Numbered from the stretch's first letter, positions 22,901 to 36,559 are shown. The stretch: 64,000 nt of DNA from Gorsachius magnificus (GCA_034008185.1 CM067082.1:12012984-12076983); one strand, 5' to 3'. Made by a program: numbers and translations. The notes: generated by a model from the sequence alone, not told the origin.

Positions 22901-23330
22901 TGCTGCAAAACAGCTCAATTGTCCCTCAGTCCCTCATCTTAGACAGAAAATGTAATTTAGAAAGTAAAATATGGCAGAAATGAGATCAGTCGTATCTGTG
23001 TCTAAATTTTCTCATCCTTGTTTTCTGAAAACTTATGGCCTTTCTAGTCTTTTGACATTAAGTTCATCCAGAAGTACCGGCTGTAATTAAAAGGTATGAG
23101 AAATTCAATCCCCTTTCTGAAGATACTCTGTCCTCTCAGTGTTCTTCACTTGACCCTTCTCTGGGCATAATGTGACCACAGCAATGTTCAAAAAATAACA
23201 TAAAGTTGTTCCAATGCTTGCACTACAGAGTCTGATAAAATAAATACAGGTGCTACCTGCAACGAGTCTTCTCCTAACAGTCCCATAATGCCTTACTGAC
23301 AACAATTACTTCAGAGACACAGAAATATTC
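19969..23330. other. single-copy DNA, nothing identified
   Basis: Only short chance frames were seen, the longest about 110 codons on the minus strand at 19964-20296. No repeat family or RNA gene was recognised. Confidence 0.5.
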
Positions 23331-26300
23331 TCTTGGCTTTCCTGGAAATGACAGAAGATCAATGTCTTGCCCAGAAGTACACAATGAGACAAGTTAAGCT
23401 GGGATGAAACACCCACTCTTCTGCTTAGTAGCCTTCATAAACACAAGTCGAGACAGTGTTAACCAAAGAAGAGAGCTCAGAGTTCCTTACCTGTGTAGCA
23501 CCAACCGACGTGTCCTTTCCTTCTCCACCTCCCCCTGGCACCACGGACAAACTCCCTGTCCCCCAGTAGCACACCCGACTAGGAAACACACATTGCATCT
23601 GCTGCTTATCCCTGCTTCTTCAGCTTGGGTAGACTGAAGCACCCCCTTCTCTACCTCGAATCCCTTATCTTGCCTCAATTTATCTACTGTATCTGCCCAA
23701 AGGAAATCTCTTGGGGTGTATTTCGCTGCTTTCATTTATCACTGCCTATTGCATTTATCGGGGACTGGATACCAGAGGTTCAGTGATCCCTTAACAGTGT
23801 GGGTGGAGGAAAGAAGTGGAACCAGGCAAAACCTGTGCTTTGATCCTGAATGAGCCAAGGACAATTCGCTCAAATCACTTGACCCTTTGTGCCGGAGGCA
23901 ACCCAGCTGGGAAATTGAGCAAAAAGAACAATTTCACTGCAGATCAAACGCAGCATCTGAGCTGAGCTCTCCTGGGCCAGTGAGTTACTGTGGCTAAAAC
24001 AGCTCAGCTGAGCACAGGATCTGATTAAAAACTGGGTGAGGTGGTAGAATTAACAAAATTAGTTCTTCTTTATAAAAACACTTAGCAGAACCTAGGGTCA
24101 GAAACACTGTTCCCTATGGTCAGAGCTAATAATTTCTTTTCAATGCTGGGCCTGTTTGCTGGGCACCTCCAGAGATCTTAGTTCAAAATATAAATTACTG
24201 CTTATCAGTCAGAACTTTCACTGGACCAACATCATGGAGGCTTCCTTTTTCCTTCTGCTGTAGTAAGTATCCCAGACATGGGAATGCAGATGTGCATATG
24301 CGGATGAGTATTTATGGGGCTTTTCACATGGCCAACAGGAGCTTTCCTCTCACCACTAGACACAGCAGGAGCAGAAAAACATACAACAGCTAAAAATGAC
24401 TAGCTGGCCCCCAGTGTGCTTTATGCTGTCAGGTGGCCCTGAGCATTTTCCACGAAACTTCAACATCTTTATTAAGAAGTAGTGGGAAGCCACACGTTCT
24501 GCTTAGGAGAAATTTTGAGGTGCATCCATATCAGCCTGCTCTGATTGCAACCAATGTAAGAACTTCTCAGGCTAAACAGTTAACTCAACACCCTCTCTCA
24601 CCCTCCCACAGTATATTCCTCAGCGCTGATAACAACAGGCCTCTGTACCACTTACTTTCCGCCAAAGAGGCACAGAGAGTGGGGTTCCTCTGGCCAAATA
24701 GAGGTGTTCCGTGGGTACTCACTTCACTTCAATTAAAATTGGAGTCAAAAAGAGTCCAGGACAACTAGATCAAAGTGAATCTGTAGTGAATACACATAAA
24801 TCAAAGCCCCCGTGTTGTGCGGGACTCACCCTGCCTAACATTCAGTGTCTCTGATACAAGTGTCTGTATCTCAGGTAGTATCTGGTCCATAGATGTCCAA
24901 CAGAGAATCAGTCGGCACAGTCAACAGATACTTTGATGTGATTCATCTAACCAAATGTAGAACACAGGCATGCACAGAGGTGAACTGCATCCTAAACACC
25001 ACTGAACCTGTGAAGCAACCCTAGGGTGGCTTTGCTGAACTATAGATACCCCCACCCAGGCACTGTCAGGATGAGTGAGTGGCAGAAGTTCGTCAGACCC
25101 CAAACAGTACTGAGCTCTGGATTGCCACATTCATTCCTTTGTACAGCTCTTGGTCAAGAATGATTGTAGCATATTTCAAACTGCACAGGCATATTTACTG
25201 AATAAAGTTTCAGCAGTGTTGAATAAACCCGTTCTGTGTGACTGCTATAGCGTCACTCAGAGGGGAGCCTTTACAGCATCCAAGATTTAATATTTTTAAT
25301 GAAAAGTAGAGATAGACAGCAGCTACAAACAGCATCTGTGGACCTTCTCTTTTTTCTGATGTGCTAACTTCTTTTTGACACTCTATCACATGTTAAATGT
25401 AGTATCTGGAGGCAAGAGATTGACTTCAGAGCCCTAACACAGCCCCAGCTGAGCATCATGTGTTGCTCTGCAGAGTCCCTGATTGCTCCCTGGGTGCTAC
25501 TGAGTATGGGGGCTGAGCTGAGCAGTCAGTGCTTTCCCTTTAACATCCTGCTGGAAGAACTCCTGCACATCAAGCCATTAGACTGTCTAATAGGAGTAAT
25601 AAAGCTGATATCAGGTACATTTATTTTAACTATACAATAAGGCACAACATTAAAACTGCAAAGTGCCAGCCTGGTTTTCAGCAGTACATAATATGTCTTG
25701 CATTTTTTACAGTAACCAGCAAGGCATAAACATGTCAGAGAAACTACCCAGGATGCAGAAATATTCTTTGCAGAGCCACATAAGGAAAGGCAGACACCAT
25801 TCTTTAAAACCAAGCATGCACAATTAACAAGAAAAATATTGCCAATAAAAAAGGGAAAGATGGCCAGTGAGTATAATTAGATGGGATAGTTCAGGGTGTG
25901 GGTTTGGCAGGAAAATGACAGCTAGAAATAACAAAAACAGTGTTGTTCGTAGCTGCAGCTTCACAGAACCTTGTTATGTACAAATGGAGCTTTATAGAGG
26001 CCTCTTGGCTGAAGCTCATGGTGAGAGTATGTCAGAGAAGAATCAAGTGGGATCCCAGAATGGCCATAGATTTGGGTTTCTGTGGGCAAGGATCTCTCTT
26101 GTTAGTTATTTCCAGTGAATGGTCAGACCAGAAGGTGTTTAGGTGTTGAGGTTTTAAAACTGGGACCTAAAATCTAGCTTGTCAAAGTTCCCATCAATTC
26201 ATTGCCTGAATATTTCTGAGGACCTGGACCTAACTGATTTGAAAAAGGACATAGGCAAGCAGTATAGAGAGCCTGGGAATACAATATATATCATGATGTC

Positions 26301-26984
26301 CAGTTTTTTATATTAGTCTTTACTCATGCACTGATCGACTGGCACAGACACCCACAGCCCTCATCTGATCCCTGTTTCACCAGAGCCAATCCCCTGGTCC
26401 TGACATGCCCATCCCCATGAAACCCCTCTGAGGCAGGGGAACATGAACTGCCCCATTAGGAACTAAGATGCAAATTCATATGGCCATATGGAAATGCTGT
26501 TGGACTGTACCCCACACCTTTGTTTAAAATCCTTTGTCACCAAGCTGTTCATGACCTCATTGTATTTAGGAATACAGATCATCTCCAGTCTCTACATCAT
26601 CTTGTTAACAAACAGCTCAAACTCAGACAGTTCAGACCCAAAAGGCATTCATATGGGAACATTCAATGAAACCCAAGGACTGTGTTGCAAACAGCTGGCA
26701 AATATACAGAACTGCAGGCAAGACTGCAAGCAATACAGCAGTGAGCACCATGGATGCAGTATGGATAGTGTCTTTTATAATGTAAACGCCTTCAGTGCTT
26801 TGCAGCAAGAAGCTATAAATGTTTTATAACATTTTAATTGAAAGCACATAAAATTGAAATGATTTGAAAGAAAGAAGCCATGGGTGTACAGTCAGTGCTG
26901 AAGAGACATAGAAGCAGATTTGTGTCAAATTTCATTTTAAGATATACATTGAATGGGTTGATATGGAAAATCCTTGAATTGCAC
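23331..26984. other. single-copy DNA, possible faint MIR traces
   Basis: Around 23360-23400 (cttgcccagaagtacacaatga) and 23865-23890 (aaatcacttgaccctttgtgcc) there are short stretches that resemble the MIR core in opposite orientations. They are too short to call. Frames of 111 and 113 codons (24433-24768, 26488-26829, both plus) show no known domain. Confidence 0.4.
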
Positions 26985-27128
26985 AAAATAGGCCTGGAAG
27001 AAACCTCAAAGACTCATATAACCTAGTGCTCATGTCCCAGAGCAGGACAGAAGAAGCTCACAAGATTGTCTTGACCATTTTTTAAAGCCTCCAATGAGAG
27101 TGTCCTGGGATCTTCTTAGGCAGAAAAA
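26985..27128 (-). mobile_element. ancient CR1 3'-end fragment
   Basis: The plus strand reads the antisense of an old CR1 3' end: aggcctggaagaaacctcaa, then a 'catgtcccagagcaggac' block, then 'tttttaaagcctccaatgaga'. It is much more diverged than the CR1 that starts a few bases downstream in the same orientation. The younger element therefore landed in or beside it. Confidence 0.55.
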
Positions 27129-27134
27129 ACCTCT

Positions 27135-27752
27135 TAGAATCATAGAATCGTTTAGGTTGGAAAAGACCTTTAAGATCGTCAAATCCAACTGTTAACCTAA
27201 CCCTGCCATCCCACCACTAAACCATGTCCCTAAGCACCTCATCTACCCATCTTTTAAATACCTCCAGGGATGGGGACTCGACCACTTCCCTGGGCAGCCT
27301 GTTCCAATGCTTAACTCTTTTGGTGAAGAAAACTTTCCTAATGTCCAATCTAAACCTCCCATGGCGCAACTTGAGGACATTTCCTCTTGTCCTATTGCCC
27401 ATTACCTGGGAAAACAGACCGACACCCACCTTACTACACCGTTCTTTCAGGTAGTTGTAGAGGGCAATAAGGTCTCCCCTCAGCCTCCTTTTCTCCAGCC
27501 AAAACAACCCCAGTTCCCTCAGCTGCTCCTCATCAGACTTGTGCTCCAGACCCCTCACCAGCTTTGTTTCTCTCTTCTGGACGTGTTCCAGCAATGCAAC
27601 GTCTTTCTTGTGGTGAGGGGCCCAAAACTGAACTCAGTATTTGAGGTGCAGCCTCACCAGTGCTGAGTACAGGTGCATGCTAACTTCCCTGGTCCTGCTG
27701 GCCACACTATTTCTGATACAAGCCAGGATGCTGTTGGCCTTCTTGGCCACCT
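27135..27752 (-). mobile_element. CR1 LINE, 5'-truncated, about 620 bp
   Basis: On the minus strand this begins in the ORF2 C-terminus ([13 protein letters not shown] region near 27740) and ends in the 3' UTR with agaatcatagaatcg at 27136-27150, the antisense of the CR1 tail. A 125-codon frame (27594 down to 27217) contains [19 protein letters not shown] and ends in DMV, matching the same part of the long CR1 at 18.2-20.0 kb. A stop or frameshift separates the part upstream of 27594. It is a moderately young but dead copy. At its 5' edge GCCACCTGGGA is repeated directly. Confidence 0.93.
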
Positions 27753-29034
27753 GGGAGCCACCTGGGAAGCTTCTCTTCCATGGAGAAGCTCAAAAACTCA
27801 AGGTCAATCTACAATACACCAAGAGGAAACTTAAATATTTGAGGTAGCTTCACAAATGTCTTCCCTCCCCATGCCTGACTTCTGCTGTCTCTAAGTTGTG
27901 TTCAGAGTAGCCTTACTGAGTATTCATCAGCTGGTGATTTATCTTCATTGGTAGGCATACATGGCCACAAGGCTTGCAGATGTTTTCAGTTGAGGTAACC
28001 ATACCAAGAAAAGGGCTTTCTATCTAGAAAAAAATGTGTCTAGTCTGTAAAGCTCAAAAAGCGCAGTAACATTCAAAGCCAGTTTTCATCCTTGGAGGAA
28101 GCCTGTGGGGTTCAGTGGGGAGGGGCAGGACAGATTAGGTCAGTCACAGGGGAACACATCTGCTCTCACAAGCAGAGAGGCTTTGCTATCTGATACCTAT
28201 CACAACCTATCCTAAAAAAAAAAAGGTATGCGGTGGTAGAAAGGGCAGATATTACGAGAACTTGCATAGGATAGTCTGTGTTTTCTAATTTGACAAATTA
28301 GTAATGATTATATGTGTCAGAAAACAGAGCTGCACTACAATTAGCTATTCCTTTATTAGACAAAGTACCCTCCTTTTTTATTTAAGTAATAAGGGATAAC
28401 GACTCTCTCTTGCCAACATGCTGTGCTCTGTTCTGACTGTCAGGTTTAATGGACAGTCTGTTTCTTGCCCTGCCCCTAGGGCAGTACAGCTGTGCTCTGT
28501 GCCATACTGGGCTGGATTGCAAGTTTTACTCTAGCCTGCTCAGCAACTGAATATAGATGAGTTTAACATGGAAGTTCTGCTAGTGTTTTCCCAAACTATG
28601 TATGTTTTGCACTTTAAGCAAATTTGGTGGGTCAGAAGATGCAAACTTTACGATCTTTACTATGGACAGCTTTACAGTGGACATCTTTACAAAGCGTTTC
28701 ACTAAGCATTTTAATTGTAGGACTCCAGGAATACCAAAACATGAGAAAAGAGGAGTCACTGTACTGAGTCAGATCACCTCCAGCAGTTTCCTGCCTTTGC
28801 AATTGGTCAGGAGGGCTCTTGGGGAAAAGTTTTAAACATGGGGGGCAAACATATATTGATACCTCCCTGAACATTTTATTATCTGCCAACAGTTAGCAGG
28901 ACAAAATCTTTGTGAGACAGCAGTCACATCTTTAGGTTCAGTAGCCTTCACTGGATTTTTCTTTCATAGACTCATCCCATTTCCTTCTGAATCCACATAA
29001 TCTGCTAGCCAGCTCTTGAATCCACATGAGATAC
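27753..29034. other. single-copy DNA between CR1 copies
   Basis: No gene or repeat recognised. There is a short poly-A run at about 28214. Frames of 77 and 85 codons overlap at 28602-28889 on opposite strands and look like chance. Confidence 0.5.
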
Positions 29035-29860
29035 ACACAACAACCTGTGGTGTAGCACTCCACAGCTCAGCCACCCAACACCTGAAGAGCCATCTCACTT
29101 TGAACTTGTCGTTTGCTAGCTTCATTTGATGCCCACTAATCCTTTTCTTGGAAGAGACAGGGAATAATAATTACCTATGTACCCACTTCTGGCCACTCAT
29201 GGCTTTATAGACCTCTGTCATATATGCCCTCAATAGTCCCCAAGGTCTCCTAATCTGCTTAATTGTTCCTTGCAGAGAAGTTGTTCCATACCTTTATCAT
29301 CCTTGTTGCCTTTCTCTGAGGTTTTCCCAGTCTTATTATATCCCCTTTGAGGCACAGGGGGCAGAACTGTACACCAAGATGTGGTATTTATATGGAGACA
29401 TACCCATCTCCTCGGTTCACTATCCCTTTCCTAAAAACTCCTAGTATCAGATTTGGTTTTCCAAGTGTGTTGATCACGGAGACAATTTTTACAAATATAC
29501 TATCTATTACACTCTGAGATCTTGTTCCTGACTGATAAAGTCATACCAGCTCATCATTTCATACAGAAAGCTCAGGACCATTTTTTACCTGCATGTGTTA
29601 TTTTTTCATACTGAAGTTCATCTGCCATTTTATTGCCAGGGCAATCCCTTTTGCAGTTCTTCAGAGTTGGACTTTGTTTCCGTTATCTTAACTTTGTTTG
29701 CCCTTCTTTCCCAGATCGTTGATAAATGTGTTGAGCAGAATGGGCCATAGCACATCTCCCTGTCGATCTCCACTGGTCATGTCCCTCTGCTATGTCAAAT
29801 GACTGTTTATTCCAGTCTTCTGTTTCCTATCTTTTATCTACTCCTTTGTCAGAGAGTTTA
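29035..29860 (-). mobile_element. ancient CR1 LINE fragment (L3-like), about 820 bp
   Basis: The plus strand carries, in order, the antisense blocks of an old amniote CR1: cctgtggtgtagcactccac, ttcatttgatgcccactaat, gctttatagacctctgtcat, agttgttccatacctttatc, ttgttgcctttctctgaggt, ggggcagaactgtacacc-like, aagatgtggtatttatatgg, ttcatctgccattttattgc, cagatcgttgataaatgtgt and ctgtttcctatcttttatct. The order is intact over about 800 bp, but every block is mutated. No reading frame survives. This is one of the oldest repeat layers in the window. Confidence 0.8.
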
Positions 29861-30095
29861 TGCTGAAATTCTCATGTCTATACAAGCATTTTTACAGATT
29901 ATGTCAGCCAGAAGAGTTTATTTTCATCACTAATTTCTACTTGATATTAATTCTAAGTAAAGACAGATCTAGCATTAGCTCTCAGAGTTTTACTATCCGG
30001 ATGTCTGGCAGATAGCATGTGAGCATTATCTCAAGATAAAGATCCTCCCCTTTTCAACACCATCCTTCTCTCCATCTCCTTCCTGTCTTCAGAAG
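29861..30095. other. short single-copy gap
   Basis: Nothing recognised; it may include unrecognised edges of the flanking CR1 copies. Confidence 0.4.
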
Positions 30096-30242
30096 AATCA
30101 CAGTATCACAGAATAACTTGGGCTGGGAGGGACCTCAGGAGGCCATACACCCTGCTCAAAGCAGGGCTACCTTTGATGTTTGATCAGGTTATTCAGGGCC
30201 TTGTCCAGCCAAGTTTTACATATCTCTAAGGACGGAGAGACC
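30096..30242 (-). mobile_element. CR1 3'-end fragment, about 150 bp
   Basis: The plus strand starts with aatcacagtatcacagaata, followed by ggctgggagggacctcagga, 'accctgctcaaagcagggct', 'ttcagggccttgtccagcc' and 'tctctaaggacggagagacc'. This is the antisense of a CR1 3' end of a subfamily different from the copy at 27.1 kb. It is short because of 5' truncation. Confidence 0.88.
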
Positions 30243-32399
30243 ATATATATTGAACCACATCATACATGAGGAGACAACTGGAGTCAGATTAACTGGAGCG
30301 TATATACTTGGGGTTTCTCTAACATAAGACACAGCTACATTTCCCTTGGGCCTTTGGGGGTAATGATCTTCTCCCATCTCACATGTGCTATTTTACTGGT
30401 GTTTTGAACGATGCATACTAGCACAATGTTGGTGGGATTTGGTTACCTAAATAAAGATATTTGCCATCTGAGATGCCCTAGGGTATTCCTGTCAGCTTCC
30501 AACTCAGGCTTCTGAAAAACACAGGTGTCTTGTATATCCTGTATTACATTGGTCAGCCTCGGGAGGATGTCTTAGACACCAAAGGGCATCTCAAATAGCA
30601 CAGACACTCATGGTTAGTCAGCTAAGTCATCTTAACTGAGCACATTTGCCTCTCCCCCCTTTCTGTTTGTTAAATTCACTCTAGGCAAAATCCATTTAGG
30701 TTTGGCTCTTCATCTGAAGTGAAGGGCAGACCATTCAATCACACCCCTCTCCTCATGACATCACTACGACATCACTACTATCAATAGATGCAGACCAAAG
30801 ACAAACTACTTCATTCTTCTCTGGTGGAAGAACATAGCTTTTCCACTGCAGTGTACCCATGCATATTACTCTCTTTTGCACCATAAAGCAATGCTTGAAG
30901 TGGCAGGAGTTAGCAGAAGAATGGTTCCCAGGTATGTGGGAGTCCAGTCCCTGGCTCAGGGAGAGCTAGGATCCCACTTGTCCTTTCCCTGTGCAGAGGC
31001 ATCATTCTCAACACACATCTCAAGTCCAAATCTTAGATACAAGTAATGTTATAATAAGAGAAGCTATGGGGAACTCCTCCCCTTGCTTATGGGTTAAAAG
31101 CTACAAATGCAAAGGCAAATGGAAATTCAAGGACCACAAAGCAAACTGTTAATATAAAATGAGCTGGTGGGTCCAAAATACTTCTTTTGGTTTCTTCAGG
31201 AGTTAAAATTTTCATTGACATCTTCTGCACAAATTGTAAGCACAGCAGGAGTGTTGCCTTTTTTTTTTTTTAATTTGTGACAATCTACCTGAAACTCTGT
31301 TCTACTTTACAAAAATGAAACCTTGCTGCAAATGATAGGTTAAATGAAGCCTGTGTACTGTGAGAAGGGTTGTATTGGCCTCTGAGCAACAGGGAAACAG
31401 TTTTGCGTCAAATGGATTTAATTAAATAGAAGTTTGTGTTTACTAATGTGAGCTGATCTGTGAAACAGTGAAAGAGGCGAGTGTGAATCTTTGTTTTGTT
31501 CCATTTGGGTTATGCTAACAGAAACTAATTTAGACAGTTTGGTCCTTCAACTAACTTAACTGGCTAAACAGGGCTTTCCTTCCAATTTCTCACAGAGCAG
31601 GCAATCCCTTTCAGAGAGTAGCTGAATTGCCTCTTAACACCATTTTTCTGTCCTCTCCCCATACGAAGAGAACACTTCTGTTTTCCAACATTAATTTATT
31701 CACAACCAGCCTTTGAAGGCCTATCTTCTTCCTGATGCCGCATGTATGGACAGAAGCTGTATCCCATCAGCCTTTGTGATCCCTGTGGAGCACACTGAGC
31801 TCTCTGTTTCCACAGTCCTTTTCTGTCCCTTTCCAGGCTGCGTTCATCTTTTTTGACCATGGGTGACTGGCTCTTCTCTCATAGAGTGTCCAAATCCCCT
31901 GGAATGAAGAGTGCTCCTAAAAGATAAGCAAATGCTTAAATCAATGGAAAAAAGGCAAAGGACATTCAGACATTATGGTTGCCATGCTGTAAAACCTTGG
32001 CAATTGAGAGCTGATCTCTGACAGCATGTGTTCCCTGTCCTTTGCAATGCCAAGTTGGTCCACCTCTGTGGCTGCAGAAGTTAAGCTTTATCCTGAGTTT
32101 TATTTCCAATTATAGTGCACTGAGATTATGGACAAGGTTGTTTTCTGCAACTCAGCTGGCACGGCAATAATTTTCAGTTCAGGGCCAAACTGGAATTTCC
32201 CCTCCCTCACTGTGGCAATTTCCAAAAGACTGCTTTGCAGGAGAAGCAATCCACCTGCATGAGGATGGATAGACAAGATCTATCCGCAATGTCTAATCCT
32301 GTTCTTAAACTCCACAGGTGCCTATGCTTTGGGGATAAAGCAACCAGTATAAACCTATAAAATTACTGAAAAAACAGAGGCACTAATGTGGAGAAGCCT
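30243..32399. other. single-copy DNA, nothing identified
   Basis: This contains an 11-bp direct repeat GACATCACTAC x2 at 30757-30778. No gene, RNA or repeat family recognised. Confidence 0.5.
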
Positions 32400-32582
32400 G
32401 ACACTGAGGTTTGTTACACTCTGGAATTGTTTCCCAAGGTTAATGATAAAACCACCATCCATCACTTAGGTCTTCTAAAACTAGTCAAAGCACTAGAAAA
32501 AATACACTTCAGGAAAACAATGCTTTATAATCAGGAAGATGGGCTGGATGACCTGATAAATCTTTTCCATCTCTGATCTTTT
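32400..32582 (+). mobile_element. old CR1 3'-end fragment
   Basis: In sense orientation the end reads 'caaagcactagaaaa', then 'atgggctggatgacctgata' and 'aatcttttccatctctgat', which is the 3' UTR pattern of older CR1 elements (ggctggactggatgacc... cttttccatctc). Upstream, 'tggaattgtttcccaagg' corresponds to the family's 'ctggaa...ccc(a)gg' block. A 62-codon frame crosses it but has no function. Confidence 0.75.
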
Positions 32583-35500
32583 GTTCTGCTGAGAGCACTG
32601 GGAGGTGGTTTTTTTTGACGAGTAGAATTACCAAACTTAGCTGTTTGGGAGGAGGAATTGTATTCTGGACAATTCTGAGGTGGTGTTTTCATAACTGGTC
32701 CCTTATAGAGAAGATCTTCACAGTATCCTTTACCGAGATATTAATATTTTCTGTTGTAAATATTTGAAATTGTCTCCAAAAATGACAACATGTTCTGTTA
32801 GTCCCTCACCAAAGGACCAGCAATTTTGCTGATAAATGACAAGATTTAGTTCTATACAATACCTGCCTATCTATCCTTATCAGTGCAGTAAGGGGAATAA
32901 TGGAAGAACAGACACTCATCAATGATAGCACCTGCTAGGGAATCAGTGTAGAGATGACTTCATGGCATTCCAGTCAGCTCCTGGTTTTAAACTGGCGTAC
33001 CAAAGTTATTCAGTGCAACAGATTTAATCCTCATTTGTACCTATACAAAGGACAAAGCAGGACCTTGCCATGGTAGTCATCCCATCAGCCAGCTTTGAAA
33101 AGTGTCCTGAGAACTATCAATAGACACGACGCAGCATAAGACAGGTTTCTAGCAAAGGCTTTTAGGTGATTAATTACTAAAGGCACCAGGCATAAAAAAC
33201 GGTTTCAGAAGAGGAAAAATAAAATGTTAGGTCCCTCTCTTGTCATGAACCTTTGCCTTAAGAATAATTCTGAGAACTGTTCGGAATAATTCACTCTAAG
33301 ATGCCATTACGGTAACGTGATGGAACTTAACAGCCTCATCTGTAATATCTAATAGAAAATTATCTCCTTGCTGCAGAATTGTAGGGGTGGTTCAAAAGTT
33401 CTGAAGAAAGGATAATGTTTTCCATTTATTACTTTAGACTTTTTCCAGTAATTTTGATAGATATCCTTTATATTGTTCTATTATTTCCAAAGTGAATTAC
33501 TTGAGGAATCTAGGTGGTTATTTTCAAAGCTATAGCAGTCCTTAACATAAAAGGCATCAAGAACCAGGCAGGGCTGAGGTACAGCTGTGTACATTGTGAC
33601 TTTTTTCATCTGGAATAAAAGATTTCCCCATGCGTATGGCTGTGTTTACTGATTTGCTTCTATAAAAAATGTAAAACAAACTAACAGTGAGACATCATCT
33701 TTGCCTGGATTGGCAGAGCTAAATCCCGATTTACACAGCTGGCATCCTTTAACACAGCAAACTACCCCCACTAACACTCCCCAGCCTACTTGTCAGATGC
33801 TTCTTCCCTGAGCTTCCTTCTTTTTCCCTTTCCTCCCCTTTATAAGTATTTACATGATACTTACTAAGTGCCACAAATCCAAGTGTTGTTCCTCAACTAC
33901 ATCAGAGAAGGAGGAATTTCTTTAGAGTGATTTTATTGTCTGCCAATAACTTGCCATAATTGGTCCTCACAGGTTTTTTTACTGGCTTTGTAACCTTCCT
34001 GCAGCCTGCCACAAGCCAGTTTAGGGAAAGACTGTGATGTTTTGGGTCTGCAGACAAGAAAAGGCTTTGCCCAGATCCATTGATGACAGAAGGATCCCAG
34101 ATTCTCTTCCTTACTTCCAAAAAGCTAAGCTTGGTGTTTACATGGCAACACATCCACCAGATAGGGCCCACCTGAACATATCACATCATGCATAGTCATG
34201 CACGATGGAGCTCAGGCTTAGCCACTAAGTGCACATAACCAGACAGGTATCATCAGCAAATACCTCCCTCAGCTCCCACAGCAGACAGCAAAGGGCCTGT
34301 GAATCTCTGTTTCACCTCTGTTATCCCTGCTGGAAATATTTCCGCAGCGTGTTGTTGCTTGGTCCTCAAATTAACTACACACTAGGCTGGCAAAAAAGAC
34401 TGGGCAACCTAAGATGGCAGTTTCATCGTAAGGAGGAGGATTCATCAGCAATGCTGGTTCGGTGACTTTCCAGTTGGCACAACATTGGGAAAATACATTT
34501 ATCCTTGCACCAGTCAGTTCAATAAACCTGTTACAGCACAGCCCCCCAGTCAAGCACGAGGGAAGGACAGAGGCAGCATTTTCTGATGCTGGCGTCCCCC
34601 AGTGTGACCCATGACCTTGAGATGCTTCTGTTGTCTGTTGTTCCTGAGGTCTTTCTTTCTTCAACCTGAGCCCTCTGGTGAAGAAATCCACTCATACTCT
34701 GCTTGTGCCTATGGTACAGTTAGCAGAGAGCGAGTCATGGGGCAGGGTTTCCATGAGTCTGACCTGGTAACAGGTTGGACCGAGACACAGCGTGAGGAAT
34801 TTGCTCTTCTCTTGCTCACAGTCCCAGTGCTGCTCCCCAGGCCCTAGCAGGGCTCTGAGACCACCGAGCACAAACAGGAGCCATCTCTCACACCAAGCTG
34901 CAATCACATCTGTTACAGCAAAGGAGAATCTGCAATAAACCACAAGAACTGGATGGTTTATTTGTCTGAGAATCAGGGAAGAATGAAAGCCTGGACTACC
35001 AAAGCTGCAACACCCCAGAGGATCATTAACAGCAGGTACTACACCTCGAAATTGTAGTGTCCAACCCTGCACCGGGCTCATCATTACAGCTGTGACAGTA
35101 CCGGGAGAAATAGCTGTTAACATCTCTGAAAGCAGAGCTGTAAAGCACTGAGATGTGTTTAATGTGACAGGGACATATTAACACAGCACTCGTGAGGGTA
35201 AATCATGCCTCCCTCGCCTCTTAGGGTGTTTTGAAAAGGCTGAGGAGGCAGCGTGCGAAGAAGGAGGATGGGAGCTCGTCATGATCAGTCCTGGCATGGA
35301 TGAATCAGCCCTGGCATGGAAGGGCTGTCATGAAGCCAGTCCTGGGCACTGTTGGCAGTCGCAGCTCCATGGTGAAGGTTGACCATCAGGGCTGGCCCCA
35401 AAGTTTGCACTCGAGGCTCAGGGCAATAGTGTGAGCTTGAGTCCAGCGTTCACCAACATAACCAATGTAGTGGAGTTTAAGAGGAAAAAGTGATACAACC

Positions 35501-36559
35501 TCTCATTTCTTGTTCACGGGCTGGGTTCCCTCTTTTGAAGGAATTTTGTTCAGGGCAACATTGTGGCATCATTCCTGCCAGGGATGAGGCTGGAGCTGCT
35601 GATGCTCTGCAGCAGAGGCATCTGTGCTTTGTACAGATGGCCCTGGCCTCCCTATAGATCGAGTGAGATTTGCAAATGAGCCCCATGGCAAATTTTTCAA
35701 CAATGGGGGCTGTTCCAGCTGCTCTCATCTAGCAGAGCCCTGACAACACCAGAAAAGCCAAATATCTGTACACTCCCACACAAATCTTTGTCTGTTCCTT
35801 TTAGCAAATCAGTGGAAGCAGTGGTAATAGAGTTCCCTTTTTTTAACAAAAGATTTGTCCCCAAAACATTGGAAATGCATATTTATCTATGCCTATTTTA
35901 GCTCCGGAGTTTACTTCTTAGCATCGAAACCTACCATTTGTCTTCCATTTCTATACACTGTGCTGCACAGCTGACATATTGCTAACCCCATGCCAAAGCA
36001 CAAGCTGTAATAATGCTATCAGACCAGCATTTCAGAGAGTTTTTTCTCACTAACCTGTGCCTGACCTTTAATTGATAAACAGCCAAGTGGATCTGATAGG
36101 GGGGTGATGCAGAGGCCTTATATCTATCTATAACTTCAATTGATTGCCCCTAAAATTGAGATAAAGTGATACAAGGCCGCAGTATATAAGAAAACACATT
36201 ACTTAGCACATGAACAGAATGCCGAGGCAGAGCATAGAAAGGTTAGACAAGTGGAAGAAACAAGAGGGAACGTGGAACAAAAGTCTCTGTGTTGGGGATC
36301 TCCGCTGGTCTATCAGAATTAGTCATGCGGTTGTGTACAGATTAAAAACTTCTTGTTTGATTAGTTTCAAAGCTTACTAGGGAATTTAGTCACACAACTC
36401 ATTAATTTCAATGAGCATGTTAATGGCTAACTACCTTTGTTGACTCTGAAAAATTTGGAGTCTTGATCTTATTTTTCTTCCCATGAGTTTCTCCTGGACC
36501 GAGAGCAGCAACAATGAAGAAAAGTGCTACTACATGTACGAGTTTATCCAAAGGGATGC
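32583..36559. other. single-copy DNA, nothing identified
   Basis: The longest frame is 143 codons on the minus strand (35123-34692), without a recognisable domain. A 20-bp direct repeat (unit TCAG(T/C)CCTGGCATGGA plus four bases) lies at 35285-35324. T-rich, A+T-leaning sequence fills the first 1.3 kb. Confidence 0.5.

Noticed and set aside
23865..23890. MIR core match
   Set aside because: Fewer than 25 bases match and the neighbouring blocks are missing.
27224..27847. Plus-strand frames of 68-119 codons
   Set aside because: They are the antisense of the minus-strand CR1 copy at 27135-27752 or run off its edge.
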